Positions 55,500 through 64,000 of a stretch of 64,000 nucleotides of DNA are shown in pieces. Numbering within the stretch: position 1 is the first letter of the stretch; each line of letters begins with the position of its first letter. The position numbers and the translations under genes are program-made. Under the pieces are notes generated by a model, which made no database searches, was not told where the DNA came from, and worked only from the letters and a program-made list of their open reading frames with translations. Source of the stretch: Amborella trichopoda (taxonomy: Eukaryota; Streptophyta; Magnoliopsida; Amborellales; Amborellaceae); assembly GCF_000471905.2 (NCBI RefSeq), contig NW_006496807.1, positions 437,147-501,146 of the forward strand, written 5' to 3'.

Positions 55500-56500
55500 A
55501 GCATGGACGACGATGGACTTCCGACATCCATGATAGAGAAAAGAAGAGAAAGAAAGAGCATGGATGACGATGGTTATTGTCGTCCATGACATAGGAGAGA
55601 GGAGAGATAAAGAACATGGACGACGATGATTATTGTCGTCCATGACAAAGGAGAGAGGAGAGAGAAAGAACATGGATGGCGATGGTCACTGCCATCCATG
55701 ATAGAGGGGCGAGGTGGAGATAAGAAAGAGGAAGACACACAACGCTAAGCCTCGCCGCTCTTATCGTAAGGGACTCAGACACAACCCGACCCCACCACTC
55801 GGGTTAAGACCAGGCTCGGTGTCATTGTCAAAGAATTAGGAGAGAAGTGTCATGCACGACAATGGGCATCGTAGTGCACAACATGGGAAAGGGCAAACTT
55901 GAACAGACGTCCGACCTGCCACTCGGGTTAAGGCCATACTCACTGTGTTGTCTCTAGAGAATAAGAGATGAATGAGAATGTCATGCCCAGCGATGAGCAT
56001 CATCGTGCATGACTGGAGAGAAGAGAAAAAAAAGGAAATAGCAAAGTCAAATAAAGAAAAACAAAGCGGATCTAGGGAAGAGAAAGAGAAAAGGAAAGTA
56101 GAGAAAGAAGGAAGGTGAACAGTGAGAGATGAAAAAGAAAGTGAAGAGAGAGATTAAGAAAGAGTCAGAGGAGGAAGAAGGAAAGAGAAAGAAAGAGATT
56201 AAGGAAGAGAGAAGAAGAATAAGAACAGAGGAGAGAAGGAAACACTCATGGCGTTGCCACCACTGTGTGTGTTAGAGAAAGAAGAAAACAGGAAGAGAGA
56301 TTCATGCATGGTGTTACCATCATTATGCATGTTCAGACAGAGATAGAGAAAGATAGAGAAGAGAGAGGAGGAAGGATGGAAAAGAGAAAGAAAGAGAGAG
56401 AGAGAGAGAAAAGAGATAAAGCAAAGAGAATAGAGAAAGGAAGAAGAAAAGAGAGAGAGAGAGAGACATGCACGACGATGGTCACTGTCATGCCTGTTTG
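55500..56500. repeat. Hairpin array (B 5' LTR)
   Basis: Palindromes at about 55503, 55559, 55615, 55671, 55850, 55980, 56245, 56305 and 56466; the first four are spaced 56 bp. The unit at 55615 has perfect 10-bp arms, CATGGACGAC and GTCGTCCATG. The same positions occur in the 3' LTR copy. Confidence 0.8.
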
Positions 56501-56798
56501 AGAGAGACAGAGAGAAGAAGTGGAAGAGGAGAGAAAGAAAGAAAGAGGAGGAGAGAGAAAAGAGAGACAAGAGATGGAAAGAGATAAACGAGAGGAAAGG
56601 AGAGAGATAGAGATAGACGAAAGGAGAGAGAAAGAGATAAATTAAAGAGAAAAGAGGAGAGAAAAAATTACCTTACCGAGGGGTACCAGCTCTTTTCTGC
56701 TCTCTCCTCTCTCTCTCTCCAAGACGCACCCACGAACTCAAAGAAAATCTCAAAATTTTATTGCTCAATGTAGAACCTTTTACAATTAAGTTTAGCAT

Positions 56799-56808
56799 GT
56801 ATATATAG
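56799..56808 (-). promoter_or_regulatory. TATA box, B 5' LTR
   Basis: CTATATATAC on minus, next to the conserved GGGCCCAAACATGGGTGGA block. Confidence 0.65.
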
Positions 56809-57552
56809 AATTGGGCCCAAACATGGGTGGATGCCCAAAAAATATCCCAATTGATGATAATTACAATTGTTTTGAATAAAGAAAAATCTAAAAATAGGTA
56901 CAAAATGATTGTTTTTCCCCTGCCTAACAATTTATAGAATTTCAAAACAGTCCATGCTGCTGCCCTAGAATGTGCGTGAACTTTCATGGTTGATATGGGC
57001 TTGCTTTGGCGCTCGTTTGGCTGAAAAATAGTTGCTTTCTCGTAGAGCGTGATCAGACTTGGGACGAGTGAGATATGGCCCCCAAAATTTACTACCCGAG
57101 ACTACAAAAACAATCATCATTAATGGTGTTTTGATGCAGGGAGGCTACACGGGAATAGTGTGCGGCCCACCCCTCTTTAATGTTTCGCCTATAACTTTGT
57201 CCTAGTATATCTGTTTGAGCCGAAACTTGAACCTTATGTGTTTTTTACCATGTCAGATCCAATGGCAGTGGTTCCACGATAATTTGATACACCAAAAATA
57301 TAGCTCTAGTTATGAGGTCTGTTTCTCGGTACTTGAGGCTGATTTTTTCGAATTGTTTCTTTACACATCCTTAGACATGTCGGATTGTGACGAAACTTGG
57401 CAGGTGGCCTTTTAAAGTACGTAGGAAGATTCTAGCCCATTCTAGGATAATTCTGAGACTGTCAAGAATTTCATTGTATATCAAGCTTTATTGACTGGCT
57501 TTCTCCTTTATTCCGCATCAGAGACCAAGGTACTAAAAAATGTGTTCAAACA

Positions 57553-58153
57553 TCGTGCCACATATCGAAATGCTCAGGTCGACGAGACGAACATGCTCCT
57601 AAAATTTGAGCTTGATCTGATCTAGGATGAGAGAGATATAGCCTTTTAAATTGCAGCCTGAAACTAAAAAACACAGTATCCATTAATGGAACTGGTTCAC
57701 TGAGGGTGCACGAAAATAGCGTGAGGCCTACCCGTTTTGGGTAATTTGGCCATAAATTGATCTAGAAATATCCGATCAAGCCAAAACTTGGTCCCTAGGG
57801 GCTTTAGGACATTTCAGATCCAATGGAAATCCCATGATCATTTCATGCTTTGGTGAAAGGGATGTAGTTATAAGGTTCATCTCCAGGGCGATAGAGGTCA
57901 TTTTTCCAAAACTGTTTCTACATTTGCACTACCCTAAACTCGTCGGATTACGACGAAACTTGGCAGGTGTTCTTAAGAGACCTTTAGACATGATTTTGAA
58001 CCTTCTTGGGCCATTCTGATACTTTTGAAAATTTTACTTCTAGATCAGGGGCTTCTGTAGTCCACATGCATTTTGGTACCTGTGGTCCTAGGTCACAACT
58101 GCATTCTCCTTATTCCTATCGAGGATATAAGTGTTGAAAAATACCTTCAAATA
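57553..58153 (-). repeat. Outer end of the LTR split by element B
   Basis: Starts with TCGTG, the right target duplication of B, and continues the LTR interrupted at 21725 (CCACATATCG...). It runs collinear with 6340-6893 of the A 3' LTR and ends GAAAAATACCTTCAAATA at 58153, where A has ...CCTTCAAACA. I infer this is the far edge of element A. The next bases GTGGC do not match CTAGT at 2800-2804; a TAGTG reading is possible if a few bases were lost. Confidence 0.7.
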
Positions 58154-58725
58154 GTGGCATGCTTCTCGATTTGAGGAGTCAGCTCTGTGCAACTTTCTTG
58201 TTACCTTTCTCTAGTCGAATTTGGAATATCGCTAGGGTTTTGCTGCTGCCGGACTCGGCGCTTGAAGGCCTTGGGGCCAATGTCCAAACTGGTGGGGCTC
58301 GTGACAGCCTCGGGGTCTTGCCCCTTTCATTTGCCCGCAACAGCCTAGGGGCTGCGGGTCAGGTGGAACCAAAGTTAGCAACTCAGGAACTTTCAATAAA
58401 TCGGCTTACCTTAAAATCGGGAAAATTTTGTTTTTATTTTAAAAAGTCGGATGAAAAAATTGGATAATACGGATCGAAAAAAATACTTCATGTAAAGATA
58501 TCGCCAATATATCAAACTGAGCTCAAAAAATCGGATAAGTTAGAATGTTAGAAATTTTGAAATTCTGAAAAATAAAAATTATGTCAAAACCATCAATAAC
58601 TAATCCATTCATAAAAACTTTACTAGACTGATATAATTAAGTCAATTAATTTAGAAGACTCATGACTCTCATCCAGTCATCCAATATTCAAAACATAATT
58701 AACTAGAAATATTCAAAATTAAGCA
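58154..58725. other. Unrecognised stretch
   Basis: First about 230 bp moderately GC-rich (GCCTCGGGGTCTTGCC), then AT-rich. The plus frame 58159-58467 has no recognised domain. It could be the interrupted internal region of the tRNA-Met-type element at 2290-2804, but no gag motif is visible. Confidence 0.4.
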
Positions 58726-58729
58726 TAAG

Positions 58730-59240
58730 GCAAGGTAAAGAAAAGTCAGGAGTTTGGGAAGGTGTAATCCCCAAGTCATGTAGCCATGCATCATCATTAT
58801 CATCATCTGGAGAGGTGTCCTCGTGTTCCACCTCTTTGGAAACCTCTTCCGGCAATGAACCAAGTTGTTCTAGATTAATTACATTACAATCTCGAATTTT
58901 ATGTTCACGTTATGCAGCCATCATCTTCGAGTTCACTCGTATGTAAACCAAGTCGGTTAACATAGTTGGTGTCAATCTATTCCTTTTGTTGGTTTGAGTC
59001 GCCTAAAAAGCACTCCAATTTCGAGTTCACTCGTATGTAAACCAAGTCGGTTAACATAGTTGGTGTCAATCTATTCCTTTTTTTGGTTTGAGTTGCCAAA
59101 AAAGCACACCAATTTCTTTCGCATGCTGATGAGCTACATGATTGGCTCAAAATCCGAGTGGCAACCATTCAAACCAGTGGAATGCTTTCTCCACATACTT
59201 GCCACCAAACTCCTGCATAATAGGAATTTTTTAGCCACAT
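58730..59240 (-). pseudogene. hAT transposase C-terminal (dimerisation) fragment
   Basis: Minus frame 58977-59168 reads VATRILSQSCSSSACERNW, then TKKRNRLTPTMLTDLVYIR. The pattern ILSQ-x-CSSS-x-CERNW ... KRNRL ... DLV[YF][IV] is the hAT dimerisation domain (Dimer_Tnp_hAT). After a 94-bp duplication the frame shifts and repeats KRNRLTPTMLTDLVYIRVNS, followed by an acidic tail (EDTSPDDDNDDAWLHDLG, about 58770-58830) typical of hAT C-termini. Only the last part of a transposase is present, so it is a dead fragment. Confidence 0.8.
58926..59113. repeat. 94-bp tandem duplication
   Basis: TTCGAGTTCACTCGTATGTA begins at 58926 and 59020; units nearly identical to CACTCCAATT / CACACCAATT. Since 94 is not divisible by three it breaks the hAT frame. 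Confidence 0.95.
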
Positions 59241-59283
59241 ACTCAAGATACAATTAAAAGTAACATAAAATTTATTTTCCTAA

Positions 59284-59300
59284 ATAATAATAATAATAAT
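59284..59300. repeat. (TAA)n microsatellite
   Basis: Five to six AAT/ATA units in AT-rich DNA. Confidence 0.9.
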
Positions 59301-59337
59301 ACAAGAATATACAAAAAATTGATAATCAAGAAGATAC

Positions 59338-59935
59338 TTCTTCTTTCTTTTCTATTCTCATTTAATTGAGCGTACACTTGGCCTAGCACTGCCATATCTG
59401 CCTCGGTTTCAAGTAGTATTGTCGTCACACTGGTCCCGAGTACCATGCATGTTTTGCTACCACTCCGAGTCGGTAACTTTCCAACTGTCACGCTAGTCTC
59501 ACCTCTTCATCAAGTTCTCTTCCCTTTTCTATCTTTATTTGAACTTCCCACTGCATCACTCAAACATCTCACATTCTTAGCCATGCAAATGTGTGTTGCC
59601 CTAGAACAAGCTTGGGCCTTTCAACCCACTTGTCTGCAAATTAACCATAGTAGTGTTGTGCAAAAAACAAGGTGATAGTAGGTCAAGGGAGGCCATTCCG
59701 AACCAGCTAAAGCAACTGGGGGGCGTTCTTTGTGATTTAAGAGGGCGCCTACGCCAGCCAGCCCGAGTAAGTCCCGAACCCACCTTAAATTCCTCTCTTA
59801 TCGGTTGGTATACCTGCCCTTGCTCTCGACCAAGGTTCTTGAGAGAACAATCTCAAGTCTGGGGTTCACTAGAAACTCGAGATACGTGCTGCCAGATCAT
59901 CTAGATCCGGAGGGCGAGATCGAGGCACCTAACCA
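59338..59935 (+). repeat. Truncated LTR related to element C
   Basis: Collinear with 48395-49140 of the C 3' LTR (CATTTAATTGAGCG..., AGTAGTATTGTCGTC, CCGAACCCACCT, GAGGCACCTAACCA) and ends CACCTAACCA at 59935. It has a single copy of the 152-bp unit. The following GTAACCTATAC is no primer site, so it is a truncated solo LTR or 3' LTR. Confidence 0.85.
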
Positions 59936-62150
59936 GTAACCTATACAACTATGGTGATTACACAGAGGTTCAAAATTAATCAAATTTTACATAGAAGTTC
60001 AACAGTCCAATATTAATAACATGAGGTAGGTGCATATTTAAACGACCACAAGGCATTTTTTATATTTTTTAAAAAAATTTTCCCCAAATTCCAACGATTG
60101 GAACATTAACCAGATTTGTATTTTATTTTATTTTATTTAAGGTGTAGGGCTAACCAGGAGGGCAAGGGACAAGTTGGATATGTCTAACATTTGAAACATC
60201 GGACAAGCCCCAATACATGTTGTTCGATATTTGTGACATCATACACCCCTGCCGGATGATAATAATATCGTGAGAGCCATGTGGTATTGTTGGAAAAACC
60301 AGTCCAATAGCCGAAATGGAAGTAAATATTACACAATTGGGAACCGAGTATCATACCTAAGCACTAGGAAACAAGTTGTAATGAATGAATTTGGAAAGGA
60401 ATGATCAACTTACATAGGGAAGTTCAACAACTATTAGAGTTGCCGAAATCATTTCCACACCACAAATCTCAAGCGAGGTGGAAGCTCACTAATACTAAAA
60501 GAATGTATACATATAAGACAATGAGCAGTCTAAGCTCGACTCTCTCGTACAACTCTTTATATCTTGGGGCTAGGTCTCTCCTTACAAATGAAATGGGAGA
60601 GTGCTTCAATTATTTCTCTCTATCTGTCTCTCTTTCTCTCTCAAGAGGAGTTCCTACTCTCTTACACCCTTTGTTGTGTGTTGAGGCCTACACCTCTCCC
60701 TTTGTTATAATGAGAGGAAGCCCTCCCATGCCCTTATTCATGTGGGTGTATCCCCCCATGAATGGTCCACCATTAAGGTGCATGGTGTATATTCTGCATG
60801 AGAGTGTAACCCCCTCATGCTCTTCAGCTCCCTCTCACAAAGTAACGTGGGACATGCAAGGATTGTGGTCCTCATAGGTGTGCTCTCCCACTAGGAATGT
60901 ACCTTCATGTCTACATCTCTCACTAGTACCCTATGTGAGAGAGGTTATATGATCAAGTAAGAGTTGTTATTCATTATTGTATTTGTGAGTTTTCTTTCAC
61001 GCAGTGCGAAAATGCGGTGTGTGACCTACTAGAGCGAACATTCTATTAAAGAGAAATATATCAAGTTTCCAACCAACGGGCATGGAACATTTCATTTCTC
61101 CAATATTTATAAAAACAAAAGTAGCTCCACCTTTATTAGACCCAATTTAACCACATCGAACTAAGTTCTCAACTAATCCCTCATGAGCTTGGCTCAAAAG
61201 AACTCTTAGCCCATTTGGACACATGTATTTTCAATGCACGCACTGTGTACCATTTCCTCATGGTACCAAAACACAGTGTAATATCAAATGGTATTCCCTT
61301 ATGACATACATTATTCTACTTTGACTCGACTATTGTCGCAACAATGTCACAGACAAGTCTCATACTTGAGTTTTTGGAGTACGTGCCAAAGTAAATGATT
61401 GAAGAAAATTTTCTTAATGTAGTATAAGGTCTATGAGGGCATCATGGGTCACCTGCTTATTAACCTCACATAGTAGCAAAAAGGAACATTGATAATCTTT
61501 TTTCACACGAATAGGTCTTTTGGTCATTAATATACCACTTATGGTAATACCATACATCATGGTACTTCACATTAAATGTGTATCAAAATCCACACTATGC
61601 AGGTTATATAGTCTCGTCACAACCATGCAACCGATCGCCACCTAGTGCTCGAAACATCCTCAATATCCATCCCTAGCTACTTATAGGCTACATGATCTTA
61701 GGGACATCAATTTGAATAGATCATGTCAATTCCCTTATGGAATCTTATCTCAATCATTAATCGAGGTGAGAAGCACACCATGTGTATATCTCATCCTCCA
61801 ATATCCTTGATATTGAGGTAGCACATGCAAGTAGTGAGCTTTGGCCTACTGACGAATTTATTTAATCTTGTGCTACTGTGTGCATGTGTGTGTTAAAGTG
61901 CACAAACCGTCCATGTGAAATCATAGCACTTCGTAACATTTATATTCTAATATATGTTGGGTATACTTTTGTCCTAAACAAGACCAGATACATTCTAATA
62001 AACCATCAATGAATATTGGGTTGAGAATGGCCAATGAAAATTGTGAATATACTTAGTCCCCATGTTGTACGCCATTTTTTACGTACCTACATCCCTGATA
62101 CTAATAAGGAGAGAGCCAGTGACGACCTAGTCCTGCTGGTACCCAAGACA
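59936..62150. other. Unrecognised AT-rich region
   Basis: About 2.2 kb with no credible coding frame. A plus frame at 60401-60877 (158 aa) lacks any motif I recognise. TGTTGGAAAAACC at 60288 could be an LTR or other element start. Probably decayed noncoding repeat, but I cannot name it. Confidence 0.4.
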
Positions 62151-62329
62151 CCGCCAGAACAAGGGAACATTGCAGAATAAGCATAATACTATGCAACCTT
62201 GGAAAAAGTACTATCACGCCACAAAGAGACCCTATAACTATAGCTTATTTTAGGAGCTTCAAAACAGTACCAGACCACTGCCGTTGCACCTAGAATATCA
62301 AAAAACTCATAGCTGGTACCTCACAAAAA
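62150..62329 (+). repeat. Diverged LTR-start fragment (C-like)
   Basis: GACCCTATAACTATAGCT...CTTCAAAACAGTACCAGACCACTGCCGTTGCAC follows 46620-46700 of the C 3' LTR (ACCCCTATAACTAGAGCT... ) with many changes. It abuts broken RNase H of element E at about 62329. Confidence 0.5.
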
Positions 62330-62950
62330 ACTTCATCAACAATAATGCCCACTTAGCCAGGTGTCCTAATAGGCATTGCCTTGTCATAAGGAACTTGACT
62401 GGGTCCGCCTTTGAGATTAGTTTGACCTCATGACCGAGCAAGTATTGGCGGAGTTTCTGTACCGCAAAAATCAAGGCTAGGCACATCTTTTCGATGAGAG
62501 GGTAATTCTTCTTGGCTCCTTGCATCCTGCGACTGAGATAATAGAGCATTGTTTCCTTCCCCCATCATTGTTCTATGCTAGGAGTGCCCCAAGTGACTCA
62601 TCAAGGGCATTCACGTATAGGATAAGAGGCCTTCTTAACACTGGTGTAGAGAGCACTGGGGGATTCAACAAATATTGCTTGATGTCATCGAGTGCAGCTT
62701 GGCACACCCCATCCCATATGAAGGGAGTGTCCTTCTTCAGCAGGTGTGAAATGGGCCTACATTGCCTTGAAACGTTTGAGATGAACCTTCGAATGTAGGC
62801 GAGCTATCCTTGGAGGGACCATAGTTCATGCAGGTTCGTAGGCGACAACATATCCTGAATTGCCTTGATTTTGACTGGCTCAATCCCGAGCCCACGGTAC
62901 CTCATGATGAACCCTAAGAATTTTCCTTAGCCTACGCCAAAGGTGCATTT
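62307..62950 (-). pseudogene. Element E RT connection and gypsy RNase H remnant
   Basis: Frame 62307-62549: LYYLSRRMQGAKKNYPLIEK, KMCLALIFAVQKLRQYLLGH, KWALLLMKFF where the homology stops. Upstream, 62550-62950, are LILYVNALDESLGALLA, PFIWDGVCQAALDDIKQYLL and LAYIRRFISN with stops (TAG after ALLA, TAG after LQG). Confidence 0.85.
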
Positions 62951-62967
62951 CTAGGGTTCATCTTGAG

Positions 62968-63480
62968 TTAGTGACGCTGCAGTTGTTCAAATACCTTTTT
63001 AAAGTCTTGTATGTGAGCGTCCTTTATTTCAGACTTCACCACCAAGTCATCCACATAGCACTCGACCTCCTTGTGGGTCATATCCTTAAAGATGGTCTTC
63101 ATAGCTTGCTGGTACATGGTACCGGCATTCTTCAACTCTAAAGGCATCACAGTGTAGCAAAAGACACCTTTTAGGGTCAAGAACGCAGTGGCCTCCTCAT
63201 CTTCTGATGCCATCCTGATTTGATTATAACCAGAATATCCATCCATGAAGGAGAAGATTTGGCAATGAGCAGCGGAATAAACAAGCATCTCGGTGAACAG
63301 CAGGGGGAAGTCGTCCTTTTGGCAGGCGGCATTCAAGTTGTGGAAGTCAATACAGACTCTGATTTGGCCATTCTTGTTCTTGACTAGGACAAGATTTTCC
63401 ATTCATCCCGGGTATTTGACTTCACTTATGAATCCACCTTGTCAGAGCTTGTTCACCTTAGGATCGATCTGCATCTCGAG
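62968..63480 (-). pseudogene. Element E reverse transcriptase, best preserved
   Basis: An open 144-aa frame (62968-63402) with NGQIRVCIDFHNLNAACQKD, FSFMDGYSGYNQIRMASEDE, FCYTVMPLELKNAGTMYQQA and ECYVDDLVVKSEIKDAH. Motif A Asp and both Asp of YVDD are intact. PFGLK of most gypsy RTs reads PLELK. A stop (NKL-stop-QGG) near 63440 separates it from the upstream HRLGINPIVKPIKQKSRRF piece, so even this copy is broken. Confidence 0.9.
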
Positions 63481-63559
63481 GTTGGGTCTAAACCTTCTTG
63501 ATTTCTGCTTTATGGGTTTGACGATTGGATTAATACCGAGTCGATGTACAATGGCTTAA

Positions 63560-63995
63560 GGGTCTAGACCAGGCATCTCATGATAATGTCAGGCGAAGAT
63601 GTCCCGATTCGCTCGGAGAAGGGCAATATAACTTTATTTCTCTCTTGGGGACATTTTTGCTGAGATGAAAGTTGGCCTTAGGTCGACCTCATCCCCTAAG
63701 TTTATCTCTTCAAGCTCGTCAACTATGGCCTGACCACCTTCTTCCCACTTCTGGAGCCTCTTGTAACTCTTCGTTTGGGGATTCAAGATGCTTCTCATCA
63801 ACATCAAGTGCATAGAAACATGATCCTGACATTTCTGCTTCAAGGAGGGGCCCAGTGGGAGAGATGATATCTGGTCCCTGGCCAGACCAAGCAATGAAAT
63901 GGTCACATTCGAACGGGGAGTCCATGACTTTGGGACTAGGGTCACTCGGTACTTGCCCCGAACTGGGTGAAGCTTCATGAACTTGAATCATATGA
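63560..63995 (-). pseudogene. Element E acidic linker and spacer before RT
   Basis: Overlapping minus frames hold KWEEGGQAIVDELEEINLGD, TFISAKMSPREK and, further upstream, MIQVHEASPSSGQVPSDPSP. Same order as in C. Continues beyond the window. Confidence 0.7.
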
Positions 63996-64000
63996 CAGAA

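Larger units (their letters stand above)
49146..57552 (-). mobile_element. Element B, right part
   Basis: Upstream half of B on the minus strand: start of the second RNase H (49146-49270), RNase H/RT (to about 50560), linker and spacer (50640-51980), zinc knuckle (51985-52420), truncated gag (about 52770-52990), ORF1-like leader (53195-54177), primer site (54477-54494) and 5' LTR (54498-57552). Confidence 0.85.
54498..57552 (-). repeat. 5' LTR of element B
   Basis: 3055 bp; plus-strand ends TGGTTAGGTGCC and GTTCAAACA. Compared with the 3' LTR it lacks about 0.57 kb at 57045 (equivalent of roughly 24755-25320) and has shorter purine tracts. TATA at 56799-56808; hairpin array 55500-56500. Confidence 0.85.
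62330..64000 (-). mobile_element. Element E, pol fragment of a fourth Tat-like element
   Basis: Minus-strand pol from the end of the gypsy RNase H to the spacer before RT, running off the right window edge. It shares all blocks with A-C but is closest by eye to C (CHMIQV..EASPSSGQVPS, DPKV-like pieces). LTRs, gag and integrase are outside the window or lost. Confidence 0.85.

Noticed and set aside
2805-58153. One single 55-kb mobile element
   Set aside because: Internal LTR ends, two target duplications and two repeated sets of pol domains show nested insertions.
58154-58467. Gag start of the tRNA-Met-type element right of A
   Set aside because: Position would fit the nest model but the frame shows no gag motif.
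60401-60877. 158-aa plus-strand frame as a gene
   Set aside because: No recognisable motif, low-complexity Ser/Leu stretch from CT-rich DNA, no related frame elsewhere.

Overview
This is plant nuclear DNA made almost entirely of mobile elements; no intact host gene is visible. Plant origin is inferred from Ty3/gypsy polyproteins of the Tat type (a second RNase H after the gypsy RNase H, primer sites matching a tRNA-Arg 3' end), a plant-mobile-domain fragment and a hAT transposase fragment. The reading frames are full of stops and frameshifts, so the insertions are old. No rRNA, tRNA, CRISPR or cellular operon is seen.

The main result is a three-deep nest of giant Tat-like retrotransposons. 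Element A (minus strand) starts at 2805 and is inferred to end at 58153. Element B (minus) occupies 21726-57552 and sits inside the 5' LTR of A, flanked by TCATG (21721-21725) and TCGTG (57553-57557). Element C (plus) occupies 31707-49140 and sits inside the second RNase H of B, flanked by GGAGT (31702-31706) and GAAGT (49141-49145). Taking each inner insertion out, A, B and C are about 19.5, 18.4 and 17.4 kb.

Each element has the same plan: LTR of 2.3-4.1 kb; tRNA-Arg-type primer site; a separate leader frame (ORF1-like); gag; zinc-knuckle and proline-rich spacer; RT; gypsy RNase H; second RNase H; integrase; a 3' noncoding region of 2.8-4.8 kb; polypurine tract; LTR. No protease motif was found. 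Inside each LTR a TATA box is followed by a purine/pyrimidine-rich stretch and an array of short palindromes that would form a row of hairpins in the RNA leader. The 3' noncoding region holds tandem repeats and signs of an antisense transcription unit.

Left of A (1-2804) are a diverged LTR of a related family, a plant-mobile-domain fragment, and the LTR end and tRNA-Met primer site of a different retroelement. Right of A (58154-64000) are a hAT transposase C-terminus with a 94-bp duplication, a truncated LTR of the same superfamily, about 2.2 kb of unrecognised AT-rich sequence, and a fourth Tat-like element, E (minus, 62330 to the window end), whose RT is the best preserved of the four. One assembly gap (22962-23059) lies in microsatellite sequence of the B 3' LTR.
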